NCBI GenBank assembly: GCA_937901745.1
Contig: CALGSZ010000106.1
Location: forward strand, 124,001-188,000
From: an uncultured Chloroflexota bacterium
GTDB taxonomy: Bacteria > Chloroflexota > Chloroflexia > Thermomicrobiales > UBA6265
DNA length: 64,000 nucleotides
Direction of reading: 5' to 3'
Below, piece by piece: positions 53,525 to 63,048 of this stretch. The first letter of the stretch is position 1, and each line of letters starts with the position of its first letter. The notes beneath the pieces were generated by a model. The model was not told the origin of the DNA. It searched no databases and saw nothing but the letters and a program-made list of their open reading frames with translations. The position numbers and the translations under genes were made by a program.

Positions 53525-54240
53525 CAAGCCCTCTTAATGTTGACGGACACCAAGCGCAAGAGCTCGTCGAGATGCGCGCGCGCCGCCGGGCTGACTCCCT
53601 CCCGCGCTCCAATCCGGTCCAACGTCACATCAATCTGATAGAGCACATCGAGATCGTGGTTCGCCAAGTGCTCCGCCAGTTGCCGAATGGTCCAGTCGCG
53701 CTCGCGACGGCTGATGCCACCACGCGACCAGGCGTCATCGGGCAGCGATCGCAGCAAGGAGCAGGTGCTCTGCCGCAGCCGGCGGAACTCGGCCATGATG
53801 CCGAGCGGAGTGCGCGCGCGGTCGAGCTCCTCCTGATTGGGCAGGCGCATCGACTCCGGCAGCTTGTCCAAATCCGGATTGTCCTCGACGGAGATGAGGT
53901 GCATCTTGGAGAAGATCCGCCGCTCCTCATCCCGCATCCGGATCAGGAGCTCTTTGACCGAAGGCTCCGCCCGACGAACCCTCCGGTTCAGCAAGGTCTG
54001 ATCGTGAATCGGCGTGAGCCAGCGAGAGAGATGGTTGATGGTGAAATGAAGGCGGATGATGAGCGAGTTGTTGTCCATGGCCGAGATGGGGACGTCTGCC
54101 GCGGTCGGCCCATGGACGTGAGCAACACGCGAATGTTCGATCGTCTGCATCTTCACTGCGCTCCAGTCTGGGGCTTCGCGGTCGGTCCGGCCCCTCGGTC
54201 CCTCTTCCTCTCCTACGGATGACGCGCCGTTCGCGGTCAC
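53524..54240 (-). CDS. DinB-superfamily protein (second of pair)
   Basis: Four-helix DinB/YfiT-like protein, 238 residues. The conserved elements are the His in IIRLHFTINHLSRW near residue 65, EFRRLRQSTCSLLRSLP, and RDWTIRQLAEHLANHDLDVLYQID with its His-x-x-x-His pattern. These bind a metal in DinB proteins. Roles include thiol-dependent S-transfer and detoxification; the activity here is unknown. GTG 54240 has aaggtga a few bases upstream, 18 bases after the first DinB gene. A shorter start near 54075 would begin just at the domain. Confidence 0.8.
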   Translation of the reverse strand: MTANGASSVGEEEGPRGRTDREAPDWSAVKMQTIEHSRVAHVHGPTAADVPISAMDNNSLIIRLHFTINHLSRWLTPIHDQTLLNRRVRRAEPSVKELLIRMRDEERRIFSKMHLISVEDNPDLDKLPESMRLPNQEELDRARTPLGIMAEFRRLRQSTCSLLRSLPDDAWSRGGISRRERDWTIRQLAEHLANHDLDVLYQIDVTLDRIGAREGVSPAARAHLDELLRLVSVNIKRA

Positions 54241-54258
54241 CCGCTCACCTTCATCACC

Positions 54259-54735
54259 TTATCCGGCGAGAGCATCGCGCACCTGTTGCAGATGCTCCTG
54301 GTCATGGTCGCAAACATGGTTTTCGAGCCACCGAAGCGTGATCTCGCCGTAGTAGCCATGCTCTCCGACGCGCTCCCACGCCTCGGGCGGCAGCTCCTGG
54401 AGGAACGCCAAATGCTCCTCCCGGATCCGTCGGAAATCTTCTAGCGTCTCGTAAGGATCTTGACCGCGATAATCGCGCTCGATCGCCCACAACGCGTCAT
54501 CGTACCCCGGAAGGTGAGGACGCTCCTCCTCGACGATGCGACGAGCGCGCTCAAAGTAAATCTCTTCCCAATCGCGCAGGTGCGGGAGCACCTCCACCAC
54601 TCCCCAGCCCCCGTCGCTCGCGGGCCGAAGCAGGTCCTCCGGGCTCGAAGCACCCTGTATCACGCGAGCGAGCTCATCCGGAAACGCCGCAAGGGCGGAG
54701 AGAATCTCATCACGCGTGCGGATGGCGTTGGTCAC
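54259..54735 (-). CDS. DinB-superfamily protein (first of pair)
   Basis: Second, distinct DinB-fold protein, 158 residues. Seen are NAIRTRDEILSALAAFPDEL, WGVVEVLPHLRDWEEIYFER with the first metal His, and LRWLENHVCDHDQEHLQQV with two more. The three His positions fit the usual metal site. GTG at 54735 is preferred because gggag lies five bases upstream; ATG at 54747 has no site. It is the first gene of a DinB-DinB-SnoaL operon that looks like a small-molecule detoxification unit, which is inference. Confidence 0.82.
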   Translation of the reverse strand: MTNAIRTRDEILSALAAFPDELARVIQGASSPEDLLRPASDGGWGVVEVLPHLRDWEEIYFERARRIVEEERPHLPGYDDALWAIERDYRGQDPYETLEDFRRIREEHLAFLQELPPEAWERVGEHGYYGEITLRWLENHVCDHDQEHLQQVRDALAG

Positions 54736-54868
54736 CGGCACTCCCATAGCGGGCTGTAACGGCCTCAAAGCGCTCCTATCGGCCGCTCGATTTCCGCGGC
54801 TCTCACTCCTGCCGCAGGCTGAATCGGGGCGCCGCGGCCGCGTTCCCCCTCAAGTAGGATACAGGAAA

Positions 54869-55423
54869 TCACAGCGTACGGCCGGTTGGCAGCGGAGCGT
54901 GCCGCTTGCCCTCCTCTATCAATCGCACCGGTACTTCCAAGGGAGCGATCGCCCCGGCCTGCCGGTGAACTCGCCAAGCTCGCAATTCCGGCTTCCCCGC
55001 GGCAAACGAGACGATCATCAGCAACGCGCGGGGGTAATACGCCTCGCGAAGATCGGTACGAGACGGCGTCGCTGGCGAGGTTGGATGACTGTGGATGATC
55101 GCGCCAAGCCACCAGCCGCTTCCCTCGATATCGCGCAAGGCTGCCATAACCTCTATCGGGTTCATCGTGAAGCGCGTCGGGCTCGCGAGGATGTTCGTGC
55201 CTGGATAGAACCGCGTCGCCACGCCGATCCCGTCTGATGGCGGCTCGATTGCCAGCAAGCCGCACCCTTCGGCCGGCAGCGCGCCACGCAAGTGCTCAAC
55301 GATGTCGGCCGATAGAGTCCGGGGCAGGATCAACGTCTCGATGGGACGGTCATCGCCCTGAAGCTGACTCACCGCTGCATCTGCCTGACCCGAACTCGGT
55401 GAGGTCACCATCGCAACGTCCAT
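54869..55423 (-). CDS. JAMM/Mov34 (M67) metalloprotease
   Basis: Zinc isopeptidase-type JAMM protein of 184 residues. The motif is complete: Glu52 in LPAEGCGLLA, then IIHSHPTSPATPSRTD with two His, Ser and Asp. In bacteria such proteins process ubiquitin-like sulfur carriers (ThiS/MoaD) or cysteine-adduct intermediates. No ThiF/MoeB or ThiS-like gene is near. The first 25 residues are not conserved, so the true start may be later than 55423. It diverges from the M1 peptidase gene. Confidence 0.85.
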   Translation of the reverse strand: MDVAMVTSPSSGQADAAVSQLQGDDRPIETLILPRTLSADIVEHLRGALPAEGCGLLAIEPPSDGIGVATRFYPGTNILASPTRFTMNPIEVMAALRDIEGSGWWLGAIIHSHPTSPATPSRTDLREAYYPRALLMIVSFAAGKPELRAWRVHRQAGAIAPLEVPVRLIEEGKRHAPLPTGRTL

Positions 55424-55544
55424 GCGGTCGAGCGCGAGGTCCTCGTAGGGCTAGAGTACAATGGCCGCCGGGATACCGGGGGAATTGCGAATCCCTGCCC
55501 TAATTCAGGGCAACGTCTCTACTGATTCTTGGTGGGAGCCCTAC

Positions 55545-57170
55545 GTGCCGACATCACGTCTGACGCTGTTGCTTCTGGCGGCGCTGCTCTTCGCCAGTCT
55601 GTGTCCCGCGCCGGTCGTATACGCGGTAGCGCCGAGCGATGTCAGCGCGCCGGCTCCCGGTCCTGGCGACAACGATCCGACTCTTTACACACCCGTACTC
55701 GAGGCATATCGCGACGAAGCGTATGCCCGGTCGGCCGGCCACTTGTCCCGCTATCGGGTCGATGCGGTCTTCTCGCCCGCTGGCGATGAGGAGGCAACGA
55801 TCACCGGCCGCCTTGATCTCAATTATGTCAATCAAACCGGTGAAGTGCAGCCGGCGATCTACTTTCGGCTCTATCCGAACGGCGAAGAGTATGCCGCGGG
55901 CAATCTCGAGCTAACCCACGTCATGGTCGCGGATGCACCGGTTAACTTCGAGCTCGATCTCGACCGCACGGTGGCTCGGGTTCCGCTGCCATCCCCCGTC
56001 CCGCCTGGCGGCACGGTGGATCTGCGCCTAGAGTTCACGACGACGATTCCAACCGACCCGCCACGTAGCTACGGGATGTTCAGCTTCGACCAGGCGACTG
56101 GGACCTACGCTCTCGCGCATTGGCTCCCCTTGCTCGCTGGCTACGACGAGGAGATGGGTTGGAACCTGGAACCGCTCAGCGTGCACGGCGATCCTGTTTT
56201 CACCAACACTGCCTTGTTCGACGTCACCCTGACCGTGCCGGAAGACTTGGTGGTCGTGACGACCGGCAATGAGGTCGCCACGCACCAATCTCTGCCGGGT
56301 CTGGTCCGCCGGCAGTACGTCTCTGGCCCGGTTCGCGACTTCGTGATCGTGATCGACGACGATTTTCAGTCGGACTCGCTCGAGGTCGGTGGGACGCGCG
56401 TCACGTCCTGGTTCAATCCCAACTCCGAAGACGGCGGTCTCAATGTCCTGCTCTGGGGCGTGCAATCCCTGGAACTGTTCAACCGCCTGTTCGGCGCCTA
56501 TCCGTATTCCGAGCTCGACCTCGTGCAAGTTGATCTCGGAAACGGAGCCGCGGGAGTCGAGTTTCCGCAGCTCGTCTTCATCGGCGCTGACCACTACCAC
56601 AATTCCGCGTTGACTCGACGCATTCCTGGCTACCTGGAAATGATCGTCGTCCACGAAGTCGCGCACCAGTGGTGGTACGGGATCGTGGGCAACAACAACT
56701 ACCTGCACGCGTTCATCGACGAGGGGCTGACGAACTACGTCTCCGCGGTTTACTTCCAGTTCGTCTACGGCCAGCAAGACTACGAGCTGCAGGTGAATCT
56801 CAACTTCAAAGCACCGTACTTGGCGATGCTGTTCGCCGGAGGCGGCGATCAAATAGCCGACCAGCCGACGGACGACTTCCCGTCTCAGGGCGCCTATGGC
56901 ACAACCATTTACGCTAAGTCAGCTCTCGGATTTCAAGCCATCCGGCAAGAGATCGGGGATGACGCGTTCTTCGGCGCATTGACAAATTACGCCGATCAGT
57001 TCGCATTCCGCTTTGAGATCGCTACGCCGGCAGATCTCCTTGCCGCGTTCGAGCAGAGCTCCGGCCAGGAGCTGGATGAGCTCTGGCGGCACTGGTTCGA
57101 GGCCGCGGAAGGATATCAGGATTTCGCCCCAGCCGATCGCGAGCAGCTGCAGCGCGAATTGGGGAGATGA
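55545..57170 (+). CDS. Exported M1-family (gluzincin) metallopeptidase
   Basis: Aminopeptidase-N-like protein of 541 residues. A signal peptide (LTLLLLAALLFASLCPAPVVYA) is followed by a beta-sandwich domain. The catalytic zinc site is HEVAHQW at about residue 371 with the third ligand Glu exactly 18 residues on (FIDEGLTNYV). It lacks the usual GxMEN exopeptidase loop and instead has GAAGVEFPQLVF, so substrate handling may differ from classical aminopeptidase N. GTG 55545 has gggag six bases upstream. TACAAT at 55458-55463 is a possible -10. Confidence 0.9.
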   Translation: MPTSRLTLLLLAALLFASLCPAPVVYAVAPSDVSAPAPGPGDNDPTLYTPVLEAYRDEAYARSAGHLSRYRVDAVFSPAGDEEATITGRLDLNYVNQTGEVQPAIYFRLYPNGEEYAAGNLELTHVMVADAPVNFELDLDRTVARVPLPSPVPPGGTVDLRLEFTTTIPTDPPRSYGMFSFDQATGTYALAHWLPLLAGYDEEMGWNLEPLSVHGDPVFTNTALFDVTLTVPEDLVVVTTGNEVATHQSLPGLVRRQYVSGPVRDFVIVIDDDFQSDSLEVGGTRVTSWFNPNSEDGGLNVLLWGVQSLELFNRLFGAYPYSELDLVQVDLGNGAAGVEFPQLVFIGADHYHNSALTRRIPGYLEMIVVHEVAHQWWYGIVGNNNYLHAFIDEGLTNYVSAVYFQFVYGQQDYELQVNLNFKAPYLAMLFAGGGDQIADQPTDDFPSQGAYGTTIYAKSALGFQAIRQEIGDDAFFGALTNYADQFAFRFEIATPADLLAAFEQSSGQELDELWRHWFEAAEGYQDFAPADREQLQRELGR

Positions 57171-57176
57171 GGTAGC

Positions 57177-58412
57177 TTGGCGTCTGCTTCAGGATCGAAG
57201 CTCGAGACGTACTCCCTGCCCGACCTGGCGACTCGGCCCGCCGGCTCCGCCCGCGGCTTGATCTCTCTCATTCTTCGCGCCCTGGCGATCGCCATGACGA
57301 CTCGGCTCTTCCTGGCTGGCGTCGTCTGGCTGTCGATGCGGATCTTCCCCCGCTTCGGACTCTATCCTGTCCAGCTCCCGGATAGCTTCTTTCCTGATGA
57401 CCCTGTAATCGACGGCTGGGCTCGCTGGGACACCGCTCATTACGTTGCGATCGCGCAGCTCGGCTACGGTAGCGACAACCCAAGCCCCCATGGCGGTTTG
57501 GGATTCTTCCCCTTCTATCCACTCCTGATGCGCGGCGCGGTCGAGTTGGTCGGCGCGGCGCCCACGGAGCGGAACCTGGCGCTCGCAGGTCTCCTGATCG
57601 CCAACGTGGCGTTCCTCGCGGTCGTGGCCCTCATCACGTGGATCGGCACGGTGAAATTCGGTGAGCGCGTCGGGCTCGAAGCCGCAGTGCTCCTCTGCAT
57701 CGCGCCGTTCAGCTTCTTCTTCAACGCCGCCTACACAGAATCGCTCTTTCTCGCCCTAGCGCTCGCTTCGCTCGCGGCAGCGGATCGCGGCCGCTGGTGG
57801 CTCGCCGGGATCGCCGCCGGGTTCGCCACCTTCACGCGGCTGATCGGTTTGGCGCTTCCTCCGGCGCTTCTCCTCCTCGCCTGGCGCCGTGGCGCGCGTT
57901 TTCGCGATTTGGCCGTCGCGACTCTGCTGTCGGTATCGGGGACGCTCGCTTACTTCGGTTACTGCGCTTGGCGATTCAACAATCCGCTGGCCTACTTCGA
58001 CGCGCAGGCGACCTGGGGCGGCTGGGACGAGCACGTGCGGTTCTACGCGGAGCTTTTCTTCCTCCACCCGCGGCAGGCGCTCGGCGGCCGTCCGGAGGAC
58101 CTGATCGTCGCCATTGGCTTGGCGCTCGCGATCGTCTACCTAGCCTTCTTGCCGCTCGTTTGGAAACGACTGGACTGGGGCCTGGCGACCTACACGACGC
58201 TCATCATCGTCGTCCAAGGCGCCATGGTCTGGGTCTCCCTCGGCCGCTACGTCCTGCCAGCGGCCGGAGTCTATTTGGCGGCCGCCCTTTGGTTCACCAG
58301 CAAGGGGTTCGCCCATCGATACGGCTGGGTTCGCGACGCGGTCCTCGTCAGCTCCACCCTCCTCCTCTCGTTCCTCGCTGTGCTGTACGCGCATGGTTTT
58401 TGGGTTGTCTAA
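57177..58412 (+). CDS. PIG-V-type mannosyltransferase family membrane protein
   Basis: Multi-spanning (about 10 helices) GT-C glycosyltransferase of 411 residues. Near the N-terminus, DGWARWDTAHYVAIAQLGYG contains the W-D-x-x-x-Y pattern of PIG-V-like enzymes. FFPFYPLLMRG and NAAYTESLFLALALASL follow, then SRYG-type VSLGRYVLPAAGVY. It probably transfers mannose from polyprenyl-phosphate-mannose to lipid or protein acceptors outside the membrane. TTG 57177, six bases after the M1 peptidase stop, is the only start giving a full first domain. The two genes are probably one transcript. Confidence 0.88.
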   Translation: MASASGSKLETYSLPDLATRPAGSARGLISLILRALAIAMTTRLFLAGVVWLSMRIFPRFGLYPVQLPDSFFPDDPVIDGWARWDTAHYVAIAQLGYGSDNPSPHGGLGFFPFYPLLMRGAVELVGAAPTERNLALAGLLIANVAFLAVVALITWIGTVKFGERVGLEAAVLLCIAPFSFFFNAAYTESLFLALALASLAAADRGRWWLAGIAAGFATFTRLIGLALPPALLLLAWRRGARFRDLAVATLLSVSGTLAYFGYCAWRFNNPLAYFDAQATWGGWDEHVRFYAELFFLHPRQALGGRPEDLIVAIGLALAIVYLAFLPLVWKRLDWGLATYTTLIIVVQGAMVWVSLGRYVLPAAGVYLAAALWFTSKGFAHRYGWVRDAVLVSSTLLLSFLAVLYAHGFWVV

Positions 58413-58460
58413 GCAGCAGCCCACTTTCTCGATTGCCAATTCACACTCGGGCCATTCCTA

Positions 58461-58489
58461 CTGACGGCATGACCGTGACGTGCTACTAT
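58461..58489 (+). promoter_or_regulatory. Promoter of the HNH gene
   Basis: CTGACG (58461-58466), 17-bp spacer ending TGC, then TACTAT (58484-58489). Extended -10 form; the start codon lies 75-93 bases on. Confidence 0.55.
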
Positions 58490-58563
58490 CTCTATTAGAG
58501 TTCGGCGTAATAGCCGTTTGCGCCCGGTACCTGGTGCGAGGGTGACCCGCGGCAACCATTCCG

Positions 58564-59136
58564 GTGAGGGTCATCGGCGGGGTGAACAGAGCAGTACTCG
58601 TCCTCAACCAAAACTACGAACCGCTGAACGTCTGCAATGTGCGCCGCGCGATCGTTCTGGTCATCGACGGCAAGGCCGAGATTCTGGAAACGCACGACAC
58701 AACCGTGAATACGGCGCGAGCGAAGTATCCCTCGCCGTCCGTCATCCGGTTGGTCTACCTCATCAAGCGGCCGCGGCCACGCGTCAAGCTCACCCGGCGC
58801 GAAATCTTCATCCGGGACAACTTCACCTGCCAGTATTGCGGGCGGCAGGTCAGCGATCTTACGCTCGACCACGTCATCCCGCGCTCGCGCGGCGGTCAGC
58901 ACACCTGGGAAAACCTCGTCTCAGCGTGCAAGCCGTGCAATCATCGCAAAGGCGGAAAGACGCTGAGCGAAGCGAAGATGACGCTACGGCAACAACCGTA
59001 CGAGCCAACCGCGGGTCTCTACTACACCATCCAGCGCCGCCTCGAATCGGGGATCAGCGCCGCCTGGGAAAAATTCCTCCCTGGCTATCGAGCGATCGCA
59101 CAGGCGGAGACGGCACGCAGCGCGAGTCCGGTATGA
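58564..59136 (+). CDS. HNH endonuclease family protein
   Basis: The 190-residue protein has an N-terminal conserved region (VLVLNQNYEPLNVCNVRRAI, VIDGKAEIL). A zinc HNH nuclease domain follows: FTCQYCGRQ, LDHVIPRSRGGQHTWENL, and SACKPCNHRKGGKTL. Many such genes are lone housekeeping-type homologs of unknown role. GTG 58564 is used; a GTG at 58582, immediately before NRAVLVLNQ, is equally plausible and matches where homologs begin. Confidence 0.88.
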   Translation: MRVIGGVNRAVLVLNQNYEPLNVCNVRRAIVLVIDGKAEILETHDTTVNTARAKYPSPSVIRLVYLIKRPRPRVKLTRREIFIRDNFTCQYCGRQVSDLTLDHVIPRSRGGQHTWENLVSACKPCNHRKGGKTLSEAKMTLRQQPYEPTAGLYYTIQRRLESGISAAWEKFLPGYRAIAQAETARSASPV

Positions 59137-59174
59137 GGGCGGAGTCACCGCAAGCAGCGGTGCGGCCGCCCGTT

Positions 59175-59201
59175 GACGCCCCGCTCCGGATGCGGGGCGT
59201 C
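59175..59201 (+). terminator. Terminator hairpin of the HNH gene
   Basis: Perfect 10-bp stem gacgccccgc / gcggggcgtc with a 7-base loop, 38 bases after the stop, followed by gctgtgttc. Confidence 0.7.
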
Positions 59202-59263
59202 GCTGTGTTCGCGGTCCCTGGCTGGCGAACGCACATGGCATCACTGATGAAGAGGAGGATTCC

Positions 59264-60580
59264 GTGCTCGATATTCGGCTGATACGCGAGAAGCCAGAAG
59301 AGGTCAAAGCGCAGATCGCCCGCCTAAACGCGACAGCGCCGATTGACGAAATCTTGACGACCGACGAGAAGCGTCGGGCGCTGCTGACCGAGGTCGAGAG
59401 CCTGAAAGCGCAGCGAAATGAGGGATCGAAGGCAGTCGGCCGCACGAAGGATCCCGAGGAGCGCCAGAAGCTGATCGAGCAAATGCGCCAGCTCGGCGAC
59501 CAGATCGCGGCGCTCGATGACCAGGTGAGGGCGGTCGACGAAGAACTGCGTAACCTGTTGCTGCAGGTGCCGAACCTGCCGTTGCCGGACGTGCCTGAAG
59601 GACCGGACGACTCCGCGAACGTCGTCCGGCGGCAGGTCGGCGAGCCCCGCTCCTTCGCCTTCAAGCCCAAGCCGCACTGGGAGATCGGGGAGAAGCTCGG
59701 CATCATTGATTTCGAGCGCGGCGTGAAGATCTCCGGCTCGCGGTTCTACGTGCTGCGCGGCGACGGCGCTCGCCTCCAACGCGCGCTGATTACCTGGATG
59801 ATCGATCTCCATGTCCAGAAGCACGGCTATCAGGAGGTCTATCCGCCGTATCTCGTCATGGAGGAGATGCTCGTCGGCACGGGACAACTGCCGAAATTCG
59901 CCGATGGGCTCTACCGCGATAAGTATGAGGACAAGTGGCTGATCCCGACGGCCGAGGTCCCGGTCACGAACCTCTATCGCGACGAAATCCTCGAGGAGGA
60001 GCTACTCCCGATCTATCACGTGGCGTACTCGGCCTGCTTCCGCCGCGAGCAGATCTCGGCGGGACGCGACGTGCGCGGGATCAAGCGCGGGTACCAGTTC
60101 GACAAGGTCGAGATGGTCAAGTTTGTCCACCCGGATCGCTCGATCGAGGAGCATGAGCGCCTGATCGGCGAAGCCGAGGACGTGCTGAAGGCACTCGACC
60201 TTCCCTACCGCGTCGTCCAGATGTGCACCGGCGATCTCTCGTTCACCGCTGCCAGCAAGTTCGACCTGGAAGTCTGGGCACCGGGCTCTGATGAGTGGCT
60301 TGAGGTTTCCTCCTGCTCGAATTTCCTCGACTTCCAAGCGCGGCGCGCTAACATCCGCTTCCGCCCGGCCAGTGGCGGGCGGCCGCAATACGTTCACACG
60401 CTCAACGGCTCTGGCCTGGCGCTGCCACGCACGATGATCGCGATCATAGAGAACTACCAGCAAGAGGACGGCTCGTTCGTCGTGCCGGAGGTGCTCAGGC
60501 CGTATCTCGGCGGCCAGGAAGTTATCGGCCCACAGCCGCCGATTGGGCCAGCGCGACCGCCAGCCCAAGGAACAGCGTAG
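59264..60580 (+). CDS. serS: Seryl-tRNA synthetase
   Basis: Class II synthetase for serine, 438 residues. The N-terminal coiled-coil arm (about 25-105, LRLQRN-type helices with [15 protein letters not shown]) binds the tRNA variable arm. Then come motif 2 in [58 protein letters not shown] and motif 3 in [17 protein letters not shown] at 59264 has aggagg five bases upstream. No T-box element is visible in the 127-bp leader region. Confidence 0.97.
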   Translation: MLDIRLIREKPEEVKAQIARLNATAPIDEILTTDEKRRALLTEVESLKAQRNEGSKAVGRTKDPEERQKLIEQMRQLGDQIAALDDQVRAVDEELRNLLLQVPNLPLPDVPEGPDDSANVVRRQVGEPRSFAFKPKPHWEIGEKLGIIDFERGVKISGSRFYVLRGDGARLQRALITWMIDLHVQKHGYQEVYPPYLVMEEMLVGTGQLPKFADGLYRDKYEDKWLIPTAEVPVTNLYRDEILEEELLPIYHVAYSACFRREQISAGRDVRGIKRGYQFDKVEMVKFVHPDRSIEEHERLIGEAEDVLKALDLPYRVVQMCTGDLSFTAASKFDLEVWAPGSDEWLEVSSCSNFLDFQARRANIRFRPASGGRPQYVHTLNGSGLALPRTMIAIIENYQQEDGSFVVPEVLRPYLGGQEVIGPQPPIGPARPPAQGTA

Positions 60581-60614
60581 ATTTCGATATTCGAGGGAAA
60601 AGCGAGGGGAAAAT

Positions 60615-60669
60615 CCGCGGCGGCCGATCCCTTCCCCGGAGTCGTGGGAAGGCGAACCGGCCGCCGCGG
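60615..60669. terminator. Strong bidirectional terminator between serS and pnp
   Basis: Perfect 12-bp outer stem ccgcggcggccg / cggccgccgcgg with an inner ccttccc / gggaagg pairing. The plus side continues tcactttctct and the minus side continues attttcccc, so it can stop transcription from both convergent genes. Confidence 0.85.
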
Positions 60670-60678
60670 TCACTTTCT

Positions 60679-62955
60679 CTAGCGGTGATGGCCCGGTCGC
60701 CGGCCCTCGCCCGGACGCCCGCCGCGCCCCGGATCCCGGCTCGGACCGCGCTCGTCGCGCCGCGGCCCTCGATCGGCCCCATCCCGGCGCGGACCGCGAT
60801 CTTGGCGCGCCTCCGGCAGGAGACCCGTCAGCGCCGCCCGCCGCGAGAGGCTGACCTTCCCGTTCGGCGCCACATCCGTGACCATAACGGTGATCTCGTC
60901 GCCGACCTTGAACATGTCTTCCACGCGGTTCAAGCGAACGGTCGGATCTTCTGTCAGCTCCGAGATGTGGACCAGGCCATCGCGGCCCGGCACAAGCTCG
61001 ACGAACGCGCCATACGGCATGATCGAGACGATCCGGCCGGTGTAGATCTCGCCCTTCTCGATCCGGATCTCCTGCGTCAGGCTCTGGATCCGCTTGATCG
61101 CCTGGTCCGACTTCTCCGGATCGCTCGCCAGGATCGAGACGGTGCCGTCGTCCTCGATGTCGATCTTCGTGTCGGTCTCTTCCTGAATGCCGCGGATCGT
61201 CTTGCCGCCCGGACCGATGAGCGCGCCGATCTTCTCTGGGTTGATCTTGATCCGGGTCACCCGCGGCGCGTAGCGGGAAAGCGCGGGGCGCGGAGCTGGA
61301 ATCGTCTCCAGCATCTTGCTGAGAATGTAGAGGCGTCCCTCGCGCGCCTGAGCGAGCGCCTGGCGCATGATCTCCGGCGTGATGCCCTTGACCTTGATGT
61401 CCATCTGGATCGCGGTCACGCCTTCCGCCGTACCAGCGACCTTGAAGTCCATGTCGCCCAGCGCGTCCTCGATACCCTGGATATCTGACAGGACCGTGAA
61501 GCGGCCCGTCTCCGGATCGGTGATCAAGCCCATCGCGACGCCGGCGACCGGCGCCGAGATCGGCACACCCGCGTCCATCAAAGCTAGGGTGCTGCCGCAG
61601 ACGCTGGCCATCGAGGTCGAGCCGTTCGAGCTAACGACCTCGGAGACGAGACGCATCGTGTACGGGAACGCATCCTCGCTCGGGATGACTGCCAGCAGCG
61701 CGCGCTCGGCCAGGGCGCCATGTCCGATGTCGCGGCGGCTCGGACCGCGCAGGCGCCGCACCTCACCAACGCTGAACGGCGGGAAGTTGTAGTGGTGGAT
61801 GTAGCGCTTGCTCTCCTCCGGAGAGATCGAGTCCAGTCGCTGCTCTTCCGCTGTCGAGCCGAGGGTAACGACCGTCACCACTTGCGTCTGACCGCGGGTG
61901 AAGATCGCCGAGCCGTGAGTGCGCGGCAGGTAACCCACCTCGCACCAAATGGGCCGAATTTCGTCCGGCCGGCGGCCATCCGGGCGTGTCCCGTCGCGGA
62001 GAATCCCGCCGCGAACCTCCTCCTTCAGCAACGCCTCGAATGCGTCGAGGACGGCCTTCGGGCTGTAGCGCGGGGTGCCGTCATCCGTCAGCACGGTGAA
62101 TTCTTCATACACGCGCTGGCGCAGCTCGTCGGTGCCTTCGAGCCGCATCACCTTGTCCGGGTTGTTGACCGCCTCGCGCAGGCTATCGCCGAGGAACGCC
62201 TTCATCTCCTCTAGGAGCGTGGTATCCCGCTGCGGCGGGGTAAACGGCCACTTCTCCTGGCCAGCCTGCGCGACCAGCTCGTGCTGGATCGCGGTGATAC
62301 GCCGGATCTCCTCATGGGCGCGGACGATGCCCTCGAGCAGCGTCTCCTCCGGCACCTCCCGAGCCTCGCCCTCAACCATCATGATCGCGTCGTCCGTGCC
62401 GGCGACCACCATGTCGAGATCGCTGTTCTCCAACTCAGAGAGGGTCGGATTGATCACGATCTCGCCGTCGATTAGCCCCACGCGGACCGCGCCGACCGGA
62501 CCCTCGAACGGGATCGGGGAGATCATGAGCGCCGCCGAAGCGCCGATGATCGAGAGGATGTCCGGGTCGTTCTCCTGGTCCGCCGAGAGCACCGTCGTGA
62601 TGACTTGGACTTCGGACCGGTAACCCTTGGGGAAGAGCGGGCGAATCGGGCGGTCGGTCAAGCGCGCCGCCAAGATCGCTTGCTCGGTTGGTCGCCCCTC
62701 CCGCTTGATGAATCCGCCGGGGATCTTGCCCGCGGCGTACATCTTCTCTTCGTAATCGACGGTCAGCGGGAAGAAGTCCACATCATCGCGCGGCTCCCGC
62801 TCACCGACGACGGTTACGAGCACCATCGTGTCGCCGTAGCGGACGACGACCGCGCCGTGCGCTTGCTCAGCCAGCCGGCCAGTCTCCAAGAGGAGTGTCC
62901 GGCCCGCAATTTCTAGGCTTACGGATTTCACTCGCGGTGAAATGTCTACTGCCAT
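60679..62955 (-). CDS. pnp: Polyribonucleotide nucleotidyltransferase (PNPase)
   Basis: 3'-to-5' phosphorolytic exoribonuclease of 758 residues. Two RNase PH-like domains carry FIKREGRPTEQAILAARL and PYTMRLVSEVVSSNGSTSMAS with catalytic Asp residues. These lead to a KH domain (INPEKIGALIGPGGKTIRGIQEE) and an S1 domain (GRIVSIMPYGAFVELVPGRDGLVHISE). The last 50 residues are an Arg/Gly/Asp/Pro-rich tail suited to RNA or partner binding. ATG 62955 has aggagg upstream. It lies downstream of rpsO, but a strong terminator and a long hairpin leader separate them. Confidence 0.98.
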   Translation of the reverse strand: MAVDISPRVKSVSLEIAGRTLLLETGRLAEQAHGAVVVRYGDTMVLVTVVGEREPRDDVDFFPLTVDYEEKMYAAGKIPGGFIKREGRPTEQAILAARLTDRPIRPLFPKGYRSEVQVITTVLSADQENDPDILSIIGASAALMISPIPFEGPVGAVRVGLIDGEIVINPTLSELENSDLDMVVAGTDDAIMMVEGEAREVPEETLLEGIVRAHEEIRRITAIQHELVAQAGQEKWPFTPPQRDTTLLEEMKAFLGDSLREAVNNPDKVMRLEGTDELRQRVYEEFTVLTDDGTPRYSPKAVLDAFEALLKEEVRGGILRDGTRPDGRRPDEIRPIWCEVGYLPRTHGSAIFTRGQTQVVTVVTLGSTAEEQRLDSISPEESKRYIHHYNFPPFSVGEVRRLRGPSRRDIGHGALAERALLAVIPSEDAFPYTMRLVSEVVSSNGSTSMASVCGSTLALMDAGVPISAPVAGVAMGLITDPETGRFTVLSDIQGIEDALGDMDFKVAGTAEGVTAIQMDIKVKGITPEIMRQALAQAREGRLYILSKMLETIPAPRPALSRYAPRVTRIKINPEKIGALIGPGGKTIRGIQEETDTKIDIEDDGTVSILASDPEKSDQAIKRIQSLTQEIRIEKGEIYTGRIVSIMPYGAFVELVPGRDGLVHISELTEDPTVRLNRVEDMFKVGDEITVMVTDVAPNGKVSLSRRAALTGLLPEARQDRGPRRDGADRGPRRDERGPSRDPGRGGRPGEGRRPGHHR

Positions 62956-63004
62956 CTCTGTCCTACCTCCTCAACCCGTGCGCCCCTTGCGCCGGGAAAA
63001 TGGG

Positions 63005-63048
63005 CCAAAGGCCCGAGCGCGACCGGAACGCGATCCGGTCGCCTTTGG
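63005..63048 (-). terminator. Hairpin with T-tract in the pnp leader
   Basis: Outer arms ccaaaggc / gcctttgg and inner perfect stem gcgaccgga / tccggtcgc. On the minus strand it is followed by cccattttcccg. Could act as an attenuator or as a second processing hairpin. Confidence 0.55.
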
